A DNA stretch of 64,000 bases, from positions 620,001 to 684,000 of the forward strand of contig NZ_KI391954.1 of the NCBI RefSeq assembly GCF_000185725.2, read 5' to 3'. The translations under genes were made by a program, and so were the position numbers. Origin of the DNA: Segniliparus rugosus ATCC BAA-974. Lineage in GTDB: Bacteria; Actinomycetota; Actinomycetes; Mycobacteriales; Mycobacteriaceae. The notes under the pieces were generated by a model. The model was not told where the DNA came from. It saw nothing but the letters and a program-made list of their open reading frames with translations, and made no database searches. Positions 18,137 through 26,741 of the stretch are shown piece after piece; positions within the stretch are counted from its first letter, which is position 1, and the number at the start of each line of letters is the position of its first letter.

Positions 18137-20693
18137 CGCCGATACGTCCCAAGGCTCGCAGCTGACCCCGCGCAAGCGCGGCCAGCTGCGGATCTATTTG
18201 GGAGCCGCGCCGGGGGTCGGCAAGACCTACGCCATGCTCGCCGAGGCGCACCGCCGCCAAGAGCGGGGCGCGGACGTGGTGGTGGCGGTGGTCGCCACGC
18301 ACGGGAGGGAGCAGACCGCCGAACTCCTCGACGGCCTGGAGGTCGTGCCGTCGCTGGAGCTCCCGTACCGAGGGGCCGTGCTCGAGGAGATGGACCTCGC
18401 GGGCGTGCTGCGCAGGGCCCCCGAGCTCGCGCTGGTGGACGAGCTCGCCCACACCAACGCGCCCGGCAGCGCGAACGAGAAACGTTGGCAGGACGTGCAA
18501 GCGCTGCTAGAGGCGGGCGTCGACGTGCTCTCCACCGTGAACGTCCAGCACCTGGAGAGCCTCAATGACGTGGTCGCGCAGATCACCGGCGTGACCCAGC
18601 ACGAGACCGTGCCCGACGTCTTCGTGCGCTCTGCGGCGCAGATCGAGCTGGTGGACATCACGCCGGAGGCGTTGCGGGCCCGGATGTCCCACGGCAACAT
18701 CTACGCCCAGGAGAAAGTGGAAGCCGCGCTGCGCAACTATTTCCGGGCGGGCAATCTGACCGCGCTGCGCGAGCTGGCTTTGCTGTGGCTGGCCGACCAG
18801 GTGGACGCGGCGCTCGCGAAATACCGGCAAGACCACCGGATCACCGACGTCTGGGAGACGAGGGAGCGGGTGATCGTCTCCGTCACCGGGGGCCCCGAGT
18901 CCCCGACGCTGATCCGTCGGGCGCGGCGGATCGCCTCGAAGTCCGGCGCGGAGCTCATGGTGCTGCATATCGTCCGGGGCGACGGCCTCGCGAGCGTCGC
19001 CGAGGCCGAACTGGGCCGTCTGCGCGAGTTCGCGGCGAGCGTTGGGGCCTCGCTGCACACTGTCGTCGGCGACGACGTGCCCATGACGCTCCTGGAATTC
19101 GCCAGAGGGGTGAACGCCACGCAGCTCGTGCTCGGCACGTCGCGGCGCTCGCGTTTCGCGCAGTTCTTCAGCGAGGGCATCGGCATGCGGGTGGTGCGGG
19201 AGTCGGGGAAGATCGACGTCCACATGGTCACCCACGAGGAGGCGGGCCGCAGACGGTCGTGGCGGCCGAGGACGGGTGGCCGGCTCAAGGCGAGTTGGGC
19301 CGCCGCGATCGTCGCCCCGCCCGTCGTCGCGGCGCTGCTGAAACTCGCCGGCGGCTTCATCGACTTCACCAGCGCGACGGCGGTGTTCTTCGCGGTGGTG
19401 CTCATGGTCTCCCTGCTCGGGGGCGTGGCTCCCGCCGCGTGCTCGGCGATCATCTCGGGCTTCTTGCTCAACTACCTCTTCGCGCCGCCGCTGCTCAGTT
19501 TCGCGGTGAAATCCCCAGGGCAGATCATCACGATCATCGTCATGGTCGGGCTGGGCGTCGCCGTCGCGGCGCTCGTTGACTCCGCCACGTCGCGGGCGCG
19601 GGAGGCGCGCCATGCCGCTAAAGAGGCGGAGCTGCTCACCTTGTTCGCGGGCGTGGTGCTGCGCGGCGCGGACGTCTCGGAGCTGCTGGCGAAGGTGCGC
19701 GAGACGTACGCGCTTCGCGCGGTGAGCCTGGTGCGGGCCGGGGCGGTGGTGTCGTCGGCAGGCGAGGACCCTCCGACAAGCGCGGTGGCCGCGCAGACCG
19801 CCGTGGACTCCCCGGACGGGGAGTCCACGCTGCTGCTCGACGGGCCGAGGACGTTCGCAGGGCGGGACCGGCGCGTGCTCGAAGCGGTGGCCGCGCAGGC
19901 CGCCGCTTTGGTCAGGCAGGCCGATCTGGCCGGGGAGGCCGCCAAGGCAGACGGGCTGGCCGAGGCCGACCGGCTGCGCAGGGCCTTGCTCTCGGCGGTC
20001 AGCCACGACCTTCGCACCCCGCTCGCGGCGGTGAAGGCGGCGGTGTCGAGCCTGCGCAGCCAGGACGTGGAGTTCTCCCCGGAGGACGTCGCCGAGCTGC
20101 TCGCGACGATCGAAGAGTCCGCCGACCAGCTCACCGCGCTGGTGGGCAACCTCCTGGACTCCTCGCGCCTTGCGGCGGGGGTGATCGCGCCGCAGCGCAA
20201 GCGCGTGTACGTGGACGAGGTCGCCCACCGCGCGATTCTGAGCCTGCCCGCATCGGCGCGCAAGCGGGTGCAGGTCACTCCGGACGTCAACGCGGTCATC
20301 GCGGACCTCGGCCTGTTGGAGCGGGTGCTCGCGAACCTCATCGACAACGCGCTGCGGTACGCGCCGGACTCCCAAGTGACCGTGCATTCCGAGCGCGAGG
20401 AGGGCGAGGTGGTGATCTCGGTGGTGGACCACGGCCCTGGCATACGCTCCGACCAGCGCGAGCGCGCGTTCGAGGCGTTCGGGCGGCTGCATGCCGCCTC
20501 GTCCTCGGACGGCCGGGGGGATCGGGACAACACGGTCGGCGTTGGGCTGGGCCTTTCGGTGGTGCGCGGTTTCGCCGAGGCGATGGGCGGGCAAGTGGTC
20601 GTCGCCGAGACTCCGGGCGGGGGCGCGACGCTGCAAGTCTGGCTGCCCGACGCCAACACGCCGAAACGGCAGTTGGCCCATAGAGGAGGATGA
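18123..20693 (+). CDS. kdpD: KdpD, osmosensitive K+ sensor histidine kinase
   Basis: 856 residues. Senses K+ limitation and turgor and phosphorylates KdpE. N-terminal KdpD domain with a Walker-type GAAPGVGKTYAML and the VDELAHTNAPGS motif; a universal-stress-protein-like domain (about 245-370); four membrane helices (about 395-495); then a histidine kinase with phospho-acceptor VSHDLRTPLAA, N-box NLIDNALRYAP and G-boxes VDHGPGI and GVGLGLSVV. The in-frame ATG lies in the second copy of a 20-bp duplication. Kinase and regulator follow kdpC directly. Confidence 0.95.
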   Translation: MEGVSADTSQGSQLTPRKRGQLRIYLGAAPGVGKTYAMLAEAHRRQERGADVVVAVVATHGREQTAELLDGLEVVPSLELPYRGAVLEEMDLAGVLRRAPELALVDELAHTNAPGSANEKRWQDVQALLEAGVDVLSTVNVQHLESLNDVVAQITGVTQHETVPDVFVRSAAQIELVDITPEALRARMSHGNIYAQEKVEAALRNYFRAGNLTALRELALLWLADQVDAALAKYRQDHRITDVWETRERVIVSVTGGPESPTLIRRARRIASKSGAELMVLHIVRGDGLASVAEAELGRLREFAASVGASLHTVVGDDVPMTLLEFARGVNATQLVLGTSRRSRFAQFFSEGIGMRVVRESGKIDVHMVTHEEAGRRRSWRPRTGGRLKASWAAAIVAPPVVAALLKLAGGFIDFTSATAVFFAVVLMVSLLGGVAPAACSAIISGFLLNYLFAPPLLSFAVKSPGQIITIIVMVGLGVAVAALVDSATSRAREARHAAKEAELLTLFAGVVLRGADVSELLAKVRETYALRAVSLVRAGAVVSSAGEDPPTSAVAAQTAVDSPDGESTLLLDGPRTFAGRDRRVLEAVAAQAAALVRQADLAGEAAKADGLAEADRLRRALLSAVSHDLRTPLAAVKAAVSSLRSQDVEFSPEDVAELLATIEESADQLTALVGNLLDSSRLAAGVIAPQRKRVYVDEVAHRAILSLPASARKRVQVTPDVNAVIADLGLLERVLANLIDNALRYAPDSQVTVHSEREEGEVVISVVDHGPGIRSDQRERAFEAFGRLHAASSSDGRGDRDNTVGVGLGLSVVRGFAEAMGGQVVVAETPGGGATLQVWLPDANTPKRQLAHRGG

Positions 20694-20697
20694 GGTT

Positions 20698-21378
20698 ATG
20701 ACACGGGTGCTCGTTGTGGACGATGAGCCGCAGATCCTCCGCGCGCTGCGGATCAACCTGACCGCGCGCGGTTTCGACGTGACCACGGCCTCCACCGGAG
20801 CTGGCGCGCTGCGGGCCGCCGCGGAGCGCCAGCCCGAAGTCGTCGTCCTGGACCTCGGCCTGCCGGACATGGACGGGTTCGAGGTGCTGGCGGGCCTGCG
20901 CGGCTGGACGAACGTGCCGGTGATCGTGCTTTCCGCCCGCACCGACTCCAGCGAGAAAGTCGACGCGCTCGACGCGGGCGCGGACGACTACGTGACCAAG
21001 CCCTTCGGCATGGACGAACTGCTCGCCAGGCTGCGCGCGGCGGTGCGCCGAGGCGCGCGCACGCAGGGCGAGGGCGAGCCGGTGGTGGTCACCGACTCGT
21101 TCGCCGTCGACTTGGTCGCCAAGAAAGTCACGAAGGACGGCGCAGAGGTGCACCTGACCCCGACAGAATGGGGCATGCTCGAACTCTTGGTGCGGAACCA
21201 GGGCAAATTGGTCTCGCAGAAGGATCTGCTCTCCGAGGTCTGGGGGCCGTCGTATAAGACGGAGACGCATTACCTGCGGGTCTACCTCGCCCAGCTGCGC
21301 CGCAAGCTGGAGGCGGACCCGGCCCATCCGAGGCACCTGATCACAGAGGCGGGGATGGGGTACCGGTTCGAGCCGTAG
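20698..21378 (+). CDS. kdpE: KdpE, OmpR-type response regulator
   Basis: 226 residues. Receiver domain with acidic pair DDE, phospho-acceptor Asp in VVLDLGLPD, and Lys in VTKPFG; C-terminal winged helix with LTPTEWGMLELL and ETHYLRVYLAQLRRKLE. Activates kdpFABC when phosphorylated by KdpD. ATG 20698 is 4 bp after the kdpD stop; AGAGGAGGATGAGG overlaps the end of kdpD and serves as the ribosome-binding site. Confidence 0.96.
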   Translation: MTRVLVVDDEPQILRALRINLTARGFDVTTASTGAGALRAAAERQPEVVVLDLGLPDMDGFEVLAGLRGWTNVPVIVLSARTDSSEKVDALDAGADDYVTKPFGMDELLARLRAAVRRGARTQGEGEPVVVTDSFAVDLVAKKVTKDGAEVHLTPTEWGMLELLVRNQGKLVSQKDLLSEVWGPSYKTETHYLRVYLAQLRRKLEADPAHPRHLITEAGMGYRFEP

Positions 21379-21458
21379 GCTCGGGCCGGCGCAAGGCGCA
21401 GACGTGCGCGGACAGCAGCGTTCTGCTATCGGTCTGAGCCGGCGGATCGCGTGGAGGC

Positions 21459-21464
21459 TACCCT
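21459..21464 (+). promoter_or_regulatory. -10 box TACCCT, leaderless promoter of the Cds1-like gene
   Basis: TACCCT is followed by 6 nt and ATG 21471, with no ribosome-binding site between. Confidence 0.5.
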
Positions 21465-21470
21465 GAACCC

Positions 21471-22592
21471 ATGGTCGAGCAGACGGCGCGCGCGTGGGCG
21501 GACAACGCCGTCCGCTTGATCGAGGCGGACGCGAGGCGGTCGGCGGACACGCATCTGCTGCGTTTCCCGCTCGCGGCGTGCGGAGCCTGGGGCGCGCGGG
21601 CCGAGCGCTCCGGGGCGGCCCTCTACCTCAAGGACGAGACCACCCATGTCACGGGGAGTCTGAAGCACCGCCTGGCGCGGTCGTTGTTCCTCTACGCGCT
21701 GTGCAACGGGTGGATCGGGGAGGGGACAACGGTCACCGAGGCCTCGTCCGGGTCGACGGCGGTGTCCGAGGCGTATTTCGCGAGACTGCTTGGCCTTGAC
21801 TTCATCGCGGTGATGCCCAGGAGCACGTCGCGGGAGAAGATCCGGCTGATCGAACGCCAGGGCGGGGTCTGCCATTTCGTGGACCGGGCCGATCAGGTGT
21901 ACGCCGAGGCGGCCAGGCTCGCGCGCGAGCGCGGCGGCTGCTATTTGGACCAGTTCACCAACGCCGAGCGGGCCACGGACTGGCGGGGCAACAACAACAT
22001 CGCGGAATCCATCTTCACGCAGTTGGAGCTGGAGGAACAGCCGGTGCCGGAATGGATCGTGGTGGGCGCGGGCACGGGCGGCACCTCGGCGACGATCGGA
22101 CGTTTCATCCGGTACAAACGGCACGCGACCAAGCTGTGCGTGGTGGACCCGGAGCGCTCGGCGTTCGCCCCCGCGTATCTGAGCTATCGGGAGAGCGGCT
22201 TCTGGAGCCCCGAGGCGTTCGCCGGAGGCCCCTCGCGGATCGAGGGCATCGGCAGGCCGAGGGTGGAGCCTTCTTTCGTCCCGGGCGTGGTGAACAGGAT
22301 GATCAGCGTCCCGGACGCTGGTTCGATCGCAGCTGCGCGATGGGCCTCGCAGGCACTCGGCCGGAAAGTCGGGGCTTCGACGGGGACGAACCTCTGGGGC
22401 GCGCTGACGGTGCTGGGGGAGATGGTCCGCGCGGGCTCGCGGGGGAGCGTGGTCACGTTGATCGCCGACAACGGGGACCGCTATCTCGACACCTATTTCG
22501 ACGACGCGTGGGTGGCCGAACAGGGCGTCGAGCTGGAGCCGCACCGCCAGGCCCTGCGCCATTTCTTCGCAGAAGGCTCCTGGCCAGGCTGA
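21471..22592 (+). CDS. cds1: PLP-dependent cysteine desulfhydrase/cysteine synthase family (Cds1, Rv3684 homologue)
   Basis: 373 residues. The M. tuberculosis homologue Cds1 degrades L-cysteine to H2S, pyruvate and ammonia. Type II PLP fold: Schiff-base lysine in HVTGSLKHR, the Asn/Ser loop [12 protein letters not shown], and the phosphate-binding glycine loop [15 protein letters not shown]-terminal segment has [10 protein letters not shown] and [15 protein letters not shown], typical of the cystathionine-beta-synthase-like branch. It ends 2 bp from a convergent ABC ATPase of a sulfonate-type importer, so the two may share a sulfur-metabolism context. Precise substrate (cysteine breakdown or synthesis) is inferred from homology. 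Confidence 0.85.
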   Translation: MVEQTARAWADNAVRLIEADARRSADTHLLRFPLAACGAWGARAERSGAALYLKDETTHVTGSLKHRLARSLFLYALCNGWIGEGTTVTEASSGSTAVSEAYFARLLGLDFIAVMPRSTSREKIRLIERQGGVCHFVDRADQVYAEAARLARERGGCYLDQFTNAERATDWRGNNNIAESIFTQLELEEQPVPEWIVVGAGTGGTSATIGRFIRYKRHATKLCVVDPERSAFAPAYLSYRESGFWSPEAFAGGPSRIEGIGRPRVEPSFVPGVVNRMISVPDAGSIAAARWASQALGRKVGASTGTNLWGALTVLGEMVRAGSRGSVVTLIADNGDRYLDTYFDDAWVAEQGVELEPHRQALRHFFAEGSWPG

Positions 22593-22594
22593 GG

Positions 22595-23413
22595 CTACGC
22601 CGCCTCGGCGGCCGCCTCCTTGACCGCGTGTCCGATCTCGGCGCGCAGCGCGGCGAACTCGGGCGAGCCGCGCAGCTCGTCGGCCGCCGCGCCCGCGCGC
22701 GGCAGCGCCGAGCGCAGGTCGAGCGCGACCCTGCCGGGGCGGGTGGTCAGCACGACGATCCGGGAGCCGAGGAACGCCGCCTCTTCCGCGCTGTGGGTGA
22801 CGAAAACCTTGGTCTTGCCCGACTCCGCCCCGAGCGTCCGGACGTCTTCTTGCAGGCGCTCCCTGGTGAGCGCGTCGAGCGCGGCGAAGGGCTCGTCCAA
22901 GAGCAGGAGCGAGGTGTCGGCGGCCAAAGCTCGGGCGATGGCGACGCGCTGCTGCTGGCCGCCGGAGATCTCCCAGGTCCGCCGGCCGGCGACACCGGCG
23001 AGCCCGACCCTCGCCAGCAGCTCCTCCCGGCGGGCGGCCCGCTCGCTTTTCGGAGCTTTGGCGTATTCCAGCGCGAGGTCCACGTTCGAGCCCACCGACT
23101 TCCACGGGAAGAGCCGGGGCTGCTGGAACACCACGCTGGAGTTCGCGCCCGGCCTCGGCTCGGCCCCGGCGAGGCGCACAGAGCCCTCGCTGGGCCGCTC
23201 GAACCCCGCGATCAGCCGCAGCAGCGTGCTTTTGCCGCAGCCGGAGGCTCCCACCAGGACGAGGAACTCGCCTGCGGGGACGTCGAGGGAGACCGGGCCG
23301 AGCGCGGTGGTCGCCGCCTCGCCCTTGCCGTAGCGGTGCACGACGTCGCGCAGCCGGATGGCGGGCTCTTCGGTCGGGTCGGCAGGGGAGGCCGGTTCAG
23401 CTGGCGAGGACAG
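22595..23413 (-). CDS. ABC transporter ATPase, sulfonate/taurine type (SsuB/TauB-like)
   Basis: 272 residues if started at CTG 23413. Powers the adjacent permease. Walker A GASGCGKST, Q-loop VVFQQPRLFPW, signature [14 protein letters not shown], Walker B LLLLDEPFAALD, H-loop FVTHSAEEA. The first ATG/GTG in frame (GTG 23341) would delete the first beta strand (AIRLRDV). In-frame sequence continues upstream to a CTG preceded 7 nt earlier by AAAGGA, giving N-terminus SSPAEPASPADPTEEPAIRL, so a CTG start overlapping the binding-protein stop by 17 bp is likely. Third gene of a permease-binding protein-ATPase operon. Confidence 0.9.
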   Translation of the reverse strand: MSSPAEPASPADPTEEPAIRLRDVVHRYGKGEAATTALGPVSLDVPAGEFLVLVGASGCGKSTLLRLIAGFERPSEGSVRLAGAEPRPGANSSVVFQQPRLFPWKSVGSNVDLALEYAKAPKSERAARREELLARVGLAGVAGRRTWEISGGQQQRVAIARALAADTSLLLLDEPFAALDALTRERLQEDVRTLGAESGKTKVFVTHSAEEAAFLGSRIVVLTTRPGRVALDLRSALPRAGAAADELRGSPEFAALRAEIGHAVKEAAAEAA

Positions 23414-24446
23414 CGGGCAGTCCTTTCGTGTAGACGGCTTCGCGCAGCGAGGCTTCGTCGGGGGCGGCGGGGATTTGTTTCTGCGCGAGGAGGAACCGGG
23501 CGGCGTCGAGCAGGTTCCCGGCGACGCCGCCGGGCGCGCCCGCCGAGCCGAGCCACTGCGCCGAGGCCTCGTCGGCGGGGGAGAGGAAGATGCCCTGGCG
23601 CAACTGGTCCGCCGCGGCGGCGGGGTCGATCCCGATCTCGGCGGCGACCGCTTTCGCGGCGGCCTTGGGATCCTCTGCGATGGTCTGCAGCGCCCTGGCC
23701 TCGGCCTTGCGCCAGAGGTCGACCACCTCGGGGTGCTGCGCCGCGAACGCGCGGCTGACCACGCCGAGGTCGAGCGTCGGCTTGCCGGACTCGGCCAGCG
23801 CGCGGCTGGTGAGCAGCGTTTTGCCCGATTTGCGCAGTTCGTCCAAGGTCGGCAGCCAGGTGTAGACGGCGTCGAGGTCGCCGCGTTGCCAGGCCGCGAG
23901 GGAGGCTTGCGGCTGCACGTCGATCAAGCGCACCTCGTCGGGGGCGACTCCTGCCTTCGCGAGGGCGGCGAGGAGGCTGTAGTGCGCGGTCGAGGCGAAC
24001 GCGGTGCCCACTCGTTTGCCGCGAAGGTCGGCCACCGAGTTGACTCCGGAGCCGTCGCGCGCCACCAGCGCCTCGTTGTCGCCCGCGACGTCGAGCACGA
24101 ACGCCACCTGGTACGGGATGTTCAGCGGGGCGGAGAGCCCGCGCGCCACGGGACTGGACCCGATGGACCCGAAGTCGACCTCGCCCGCGAGGAAGGCGGT
24201 GTTGACGTCCGCGCCGGAGTCGAACTTGGTCCATTTGATGTTGTACGCGGGCAGCGCCTCCTCCAGCCAGCGCTGGTGGCGCACGATCAGATCCCCGCTG
24301 GGGAAGGTCTGATAGGCGATCCGGATCGTGGGCTTGCCGGAACTCTGCCCCGGCGCGTGGATGGCGCAGGCGGCGGCCAGCGCCGCAGGCAGGACGAGCG
24401 CGAGCGCGCGGGCCAGGCCAGCCCGGATCACGCTTTGCCGCGCCAT
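23397..24446 (-). CDS. ABC transporter substrate-binding lipoprotein, taurine/sulfonate family
   Basis: 349 residues. Lipoprotein signal LALVLPAALAAAC (lipobox AAAC, modified Cys about residue 27). Periplasmic-binding fold of the TauA/SsuA/ThiY type: IRIAYQTFPSGDLIVRHQRWL, VDFGSIGSSPVARGL, and DLRGKRVGTAFASTAHYSLL. Likely ligand is an alkanesulfonate or taurine, inferred from family and from the neighbouring cysteine-metabolism gene; not provable from sequence. ATG 24446 overlaps the permease stop by 19 bp. Confidence 0.85.
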   Translation of the reverse strand: MARQSVIRAGLARALALVLPAALAAACAIHAPGQSSGKPTIRIAYQTFPSGDLIVRHQRWLEEALPAYNIKWTKFDSGADVNTAFLAGEVDFGSIGSSPVARGLSAPLNIPYQVAFVLDVAGDNEALVARDGSGVNSVADLRGKRVGTAFASTAHYSLLAALAKAGVAPDEVRLIDVQPQASLAAWQRGDLDAVYTWLPTLDELRKSGKTLLTSRALAESGKPTLDLGVVSRAFAAQHPEVVDLWRKAEARALQTIAEDPKAAAKAVAAEIGIDPAAAADQLRQGIFLSPADEASAQWLGSAGAPGGVAGNLLDAARFLLAQKQIPAAPDEASLREAVYTKGLPAVLAS

Positions 24447-25237
24447 GGGACGAGGATCCGTTCCGCGCTCTTGAGGAAGCCGTCGACGATTAATCCGCAC
24501 ACTCCAATCACGATGATGCCGACCAACACCACGGCGGTGTTGTTGTAGTTGCTGGCGTCTTTGACCATTCCGCCGATCCCTGGGATGCCGTTGAACAGCT
24601 CCGCCGCCACCACGGTGGTGTAGGCGATGCCGACCGCGACCCGGATCCCGGTGAGCGTTTCGGGCAGGGCGGCGGGCAGCACCACGTCGCGGATCACCTG
24701 CGCCCTGCTCCCGCCCAAGGCTCGCGCCGCCTCGACAAGGCTCACCGGGGCGGCCAGCACCGCGGCGGTGGTGGCGACCGCAGCGGGCGGCAGCGCCGCC
24801 AGCGCCAGCACGGTGATTTTCGGAGCCTCGTCGATGCCGAGCCAGATCACCAGCAGCGGGAAATACGCCAAGGGCGGCAGGGCACGGAGGAACGTCAGCC
24901 AGGGGTCGAGCAGGTTGCGCAGCCAGCCGACTGTGCCCATCGCCAGGCCGACGGCCACGCCGGTCGCGACCCCGGCCAGCACGCCGAAGAGCACGCGGCG
25001 CAGCGTCATGTACAGGTGCTCCCAGAGCAGGAACCCCTGGTACCCGCGCACGCCGTCGCGCGTGGTCGACACGGCGAGGAAGCTGTCCCAGACCGTTTTC
25101 GGGTACGGCACGAAGGTCTGGCTCCACGCCCCGCTCGCTGCGGCGAGCTGCCACAGCGCGAGGAAGAAGAGCAGCGAGGCCGCAGGAAGACCGGCCCGGC
25201 GCAGCCGATGCGGCCAGGGCGAGACGGTCGGATGCAT
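24428..25237 (-). CDS. ABC transporter permease, taurine/sulfonate family (TauC/SsuC-like)
   Basis: 269 residues, about six membrane helices. The cytoplasmic coupling (EAA) loop is EAARALGGSRAQVIRDVVLP near residue 165. First gene of the operon permease-binding protein-ATPase, all with overlapping ends. The ATG is preceded by TAGCCT with 6 nt between, implying a leaderless message. Confidence 0.9.
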   Translation of the reverse strand: MHPTVSPWPHRLRRAGLPAASLLFFLALWQLAAASGAWSQTFVPYPKTVWDSFLAVSTTRDGVRGYQGFLLWEHLYMTLRRVLFGVLAGVATGVAVGLAMGTVGWLRNLLDPWLTFLRALPPLAYFPLLVIWLGIDEAPKITVLALAALPPAAVATTAAVLAAPVSLVEAARALGGSRAQVIRDVVLPAALPETLTGIRVAVGIAYTTVVAAELFNGIPGIGGMVKDASNYNNTAVVLVGIIVIGVCGLIVDGFLKSAERILVPWRGKA

Positions 25238-25243
25238 CGGGCC

Positions 25244-25249
25244 AGGCTA
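25244..25249 (-). promoter_or_regulatory. -10 box TAGCCT, leaderless promoter of the sulfonate-type ABC operon
   Basis: On the minus strand TAGCCT is followed by 6 nt and ATG 25237. Confidence 0.5.
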
Positions 25250-25444
25250 AAGTACGCAGCGCGAGCCGCCGCCCGCCCCTGCGCGGCCGTCGCGACGACG
25301 GGCGAGGTCAGAGCGCTGCGCGCGCGCTGCTGAAGATCGAATCACCTGTGCTCAAATACGCCGGACCGGACGGAATAACGCGCCGGTCTGGCAGAGTTCT
25401 TGTGGGCGAAGGATCGCTCCTTCGAAGCAGAGAAAGGGCAGGAC

Positions 25445-25867
25445 ATGGCAGAGCTGCAGGTGCGAAGGATCGGCACGCGCCGTTATACCGGGCACAACGA
25501 CCGAGGGGCGCAGGTCCAGATCGGCTCGCACGGGGTCGAGGGGGCGTTCACGCCGGGGGAGCTGCTTAAGATCGCCCTCGCGGCCTGCACCGGTTTGTCC
25601 TCGGACGCTCCGCTCGCCAGACGGCTCGGCGACGACTACCGCGCCGTCGTCGCCGTGTCGGGCGACGCGGACCGGGAACGCGAGGTGTACCCGGCGCTTC
25701 GCGAGGAGCTTCGGGTGGACCTTTCGGCGCTTTCCGACGAGGAGCGCGAGCGCTTGCTCGTGGTCGTCGCCAAAGCGGTGGACCAGGTGTGCACGGTCGG
25801 GCGCACCCTGAAGGCAGGCTCCGAGGTGGCGCTCGATATTCTGAACACCGCCGAAGGCAGCTCATAG
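25445..25867 (+). CDS. OsmC family protein (Rv2923c homologue)
   Basis: 140 residues. OsmC/Ohr-fold proteins are thiol peroxidases acting on organic hydroperoxides. Seen: GAQVQIGSHGVEGAFTPGELL, then LLKIALAACTGLSSDAPLARRLG with one conserved cysteine, and a second at DQVCTVGRTLKAG. ATG 25445 follows AGAAAGGGCAGGAC. In M. tuberculosis its homologue directly neighbours fpg; here the kdp, cds1 and ABC genes lie between. Confidence 0.85.
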   Translation: MAELQVRRIGTRRYTGHNDRGAQVQIGSHGVEGAFTPGELLKIALAACTGLSSDAPLARRLGDDYRAVVAVSGDADREREVYPALREELRVDLSALSDEERERLLVVVAKAVDQVCTVGRTLKAGSEVALDILNTAEGSS

Positions 25868-25878
25868 GAAGGACGGAT

Positions 25879-26739
25879 GTGTCGCAGGAGCAGGAAGAGA
25901 CTCCGAACATGCCAAGGCCTCCGTTCGAGGCCGCTCCGTCCTCGGAGCCGCGCGGCGACGTCTCTTCCAGCGGCGAGCAAGAAGCCCCGAGAGCGGCCGG
26001 AGGCTTCGGCGACAAGGGCTCCTCGGAGCCCGCGCCCGCGTTCCCGCCCCCGCCGTTCGAGGTTCCCGAGGTTGGCCCCGGCGTGACATCGCCGGTGATC
26101 GGGGCCGAGCCCGCCGCTCCCGCGTTCCCCGCGCCGCCGTTCGAAGCTTCGTCTGCCGCGCCCACAGGCGCCGGGCAGCCGCCAGGCTCGCCCCGGTCGG
26201 GCAGCATCTCGTTCCAGGAGCCAGGGGTCACGACCCCGCGCCCGCCCACGCTCGCCGAGTCCCGCGCGCGCTACCAAGCCGAACAAGCGGCGGCGAAGCA
26301 GCGCGAGATCGAAGAGCTCCACGAGGAGAACAAGCGCAAATGGCGGCGCAGGCTCATCGGCGGGGTCGCGGTCGTCGGCATCGTCGGCGTCGTGGCGCTG
26401 GTGTACATCGCGAGCCCCGAACGGCGGTGCTACGACAGCGTCAGCCATCAGGAAATGCCCAGCTCGTATTGCACCACGAGCAGCAGCTATCACTCCGGCG
26501 GCACGTACGTCTTCATGAACACCGGCTGGTTCGGCTCCTCGCCCTACTCCAACGGCAGGTTCTACGGCGGGAACGGTTACAACTCGGGCGGCGGCTACAA
26601 CTCGGGCGGCGGCTACAACTCGGGCGGCGGGAGCGGCTACCGCTCCGACGGCTCCTCCGGGAAGTCTTCCTCGAAGAGCAACGGCAGCGTCCAGCGCGGC
26701 GGGATCAACCCTGGCGGCGGCGGGAGCTCGTCGAGCTAA
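25879..26739 (+). CDS. Single-pass membrane protein with Pro-rich N-terminus and Gly-rich repeat tail
   Basis: 286 residues, no known enzyme domain. Residues 1-130 are Pro/Ala/Glu-rich with two PPFE motifs (PAFPPPPFEVPE, PAFPAPPFEASS); 132-155 form a charged helix (AAAKQREIEELHEENKRKW); one membrane helix follows (LIGGVAVVGIVGVVALVYIA). Outside is a short domain with two cysteines (RRCYDSVSHQEMPSSYCTT) and a tail with three tandem NSGGGY units. The outer part recalls the YgiB/UPF0441-type partners of glutathionylspermidine-synthase-like genes, which fits its place 2 bp before such a gene. GTG 25879 has AGGAAGGA upstream. Confidence 0.65.
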   Translation: MSQEQEETPNMPRPPFEAAPSSEPRGDVSSSGEQEAPRAAGGFGDKGSSEPAPAFPPPPFEVPEVGPGVTSPVIGAEPAAPAFPAPPFEASSAAPTGAGQPPGSPRSGSISFQEPGVTTPRPPTLAESRARYQAEQAAAKQREIEELHEENKRKWRRRLIGGVAVVGIVGVVALVYIASPERRCYDSVSHQEMPSSYCTTSSSYHSGGTYVFMNTGWFGSSPYSNGRFYGGNGYNSGGGYNSGGGYNSGGGSGYRSDGSSGKSSSKSNGSVQRGGINPGGGGSSSS

Positions 26740-26741
26740 CG

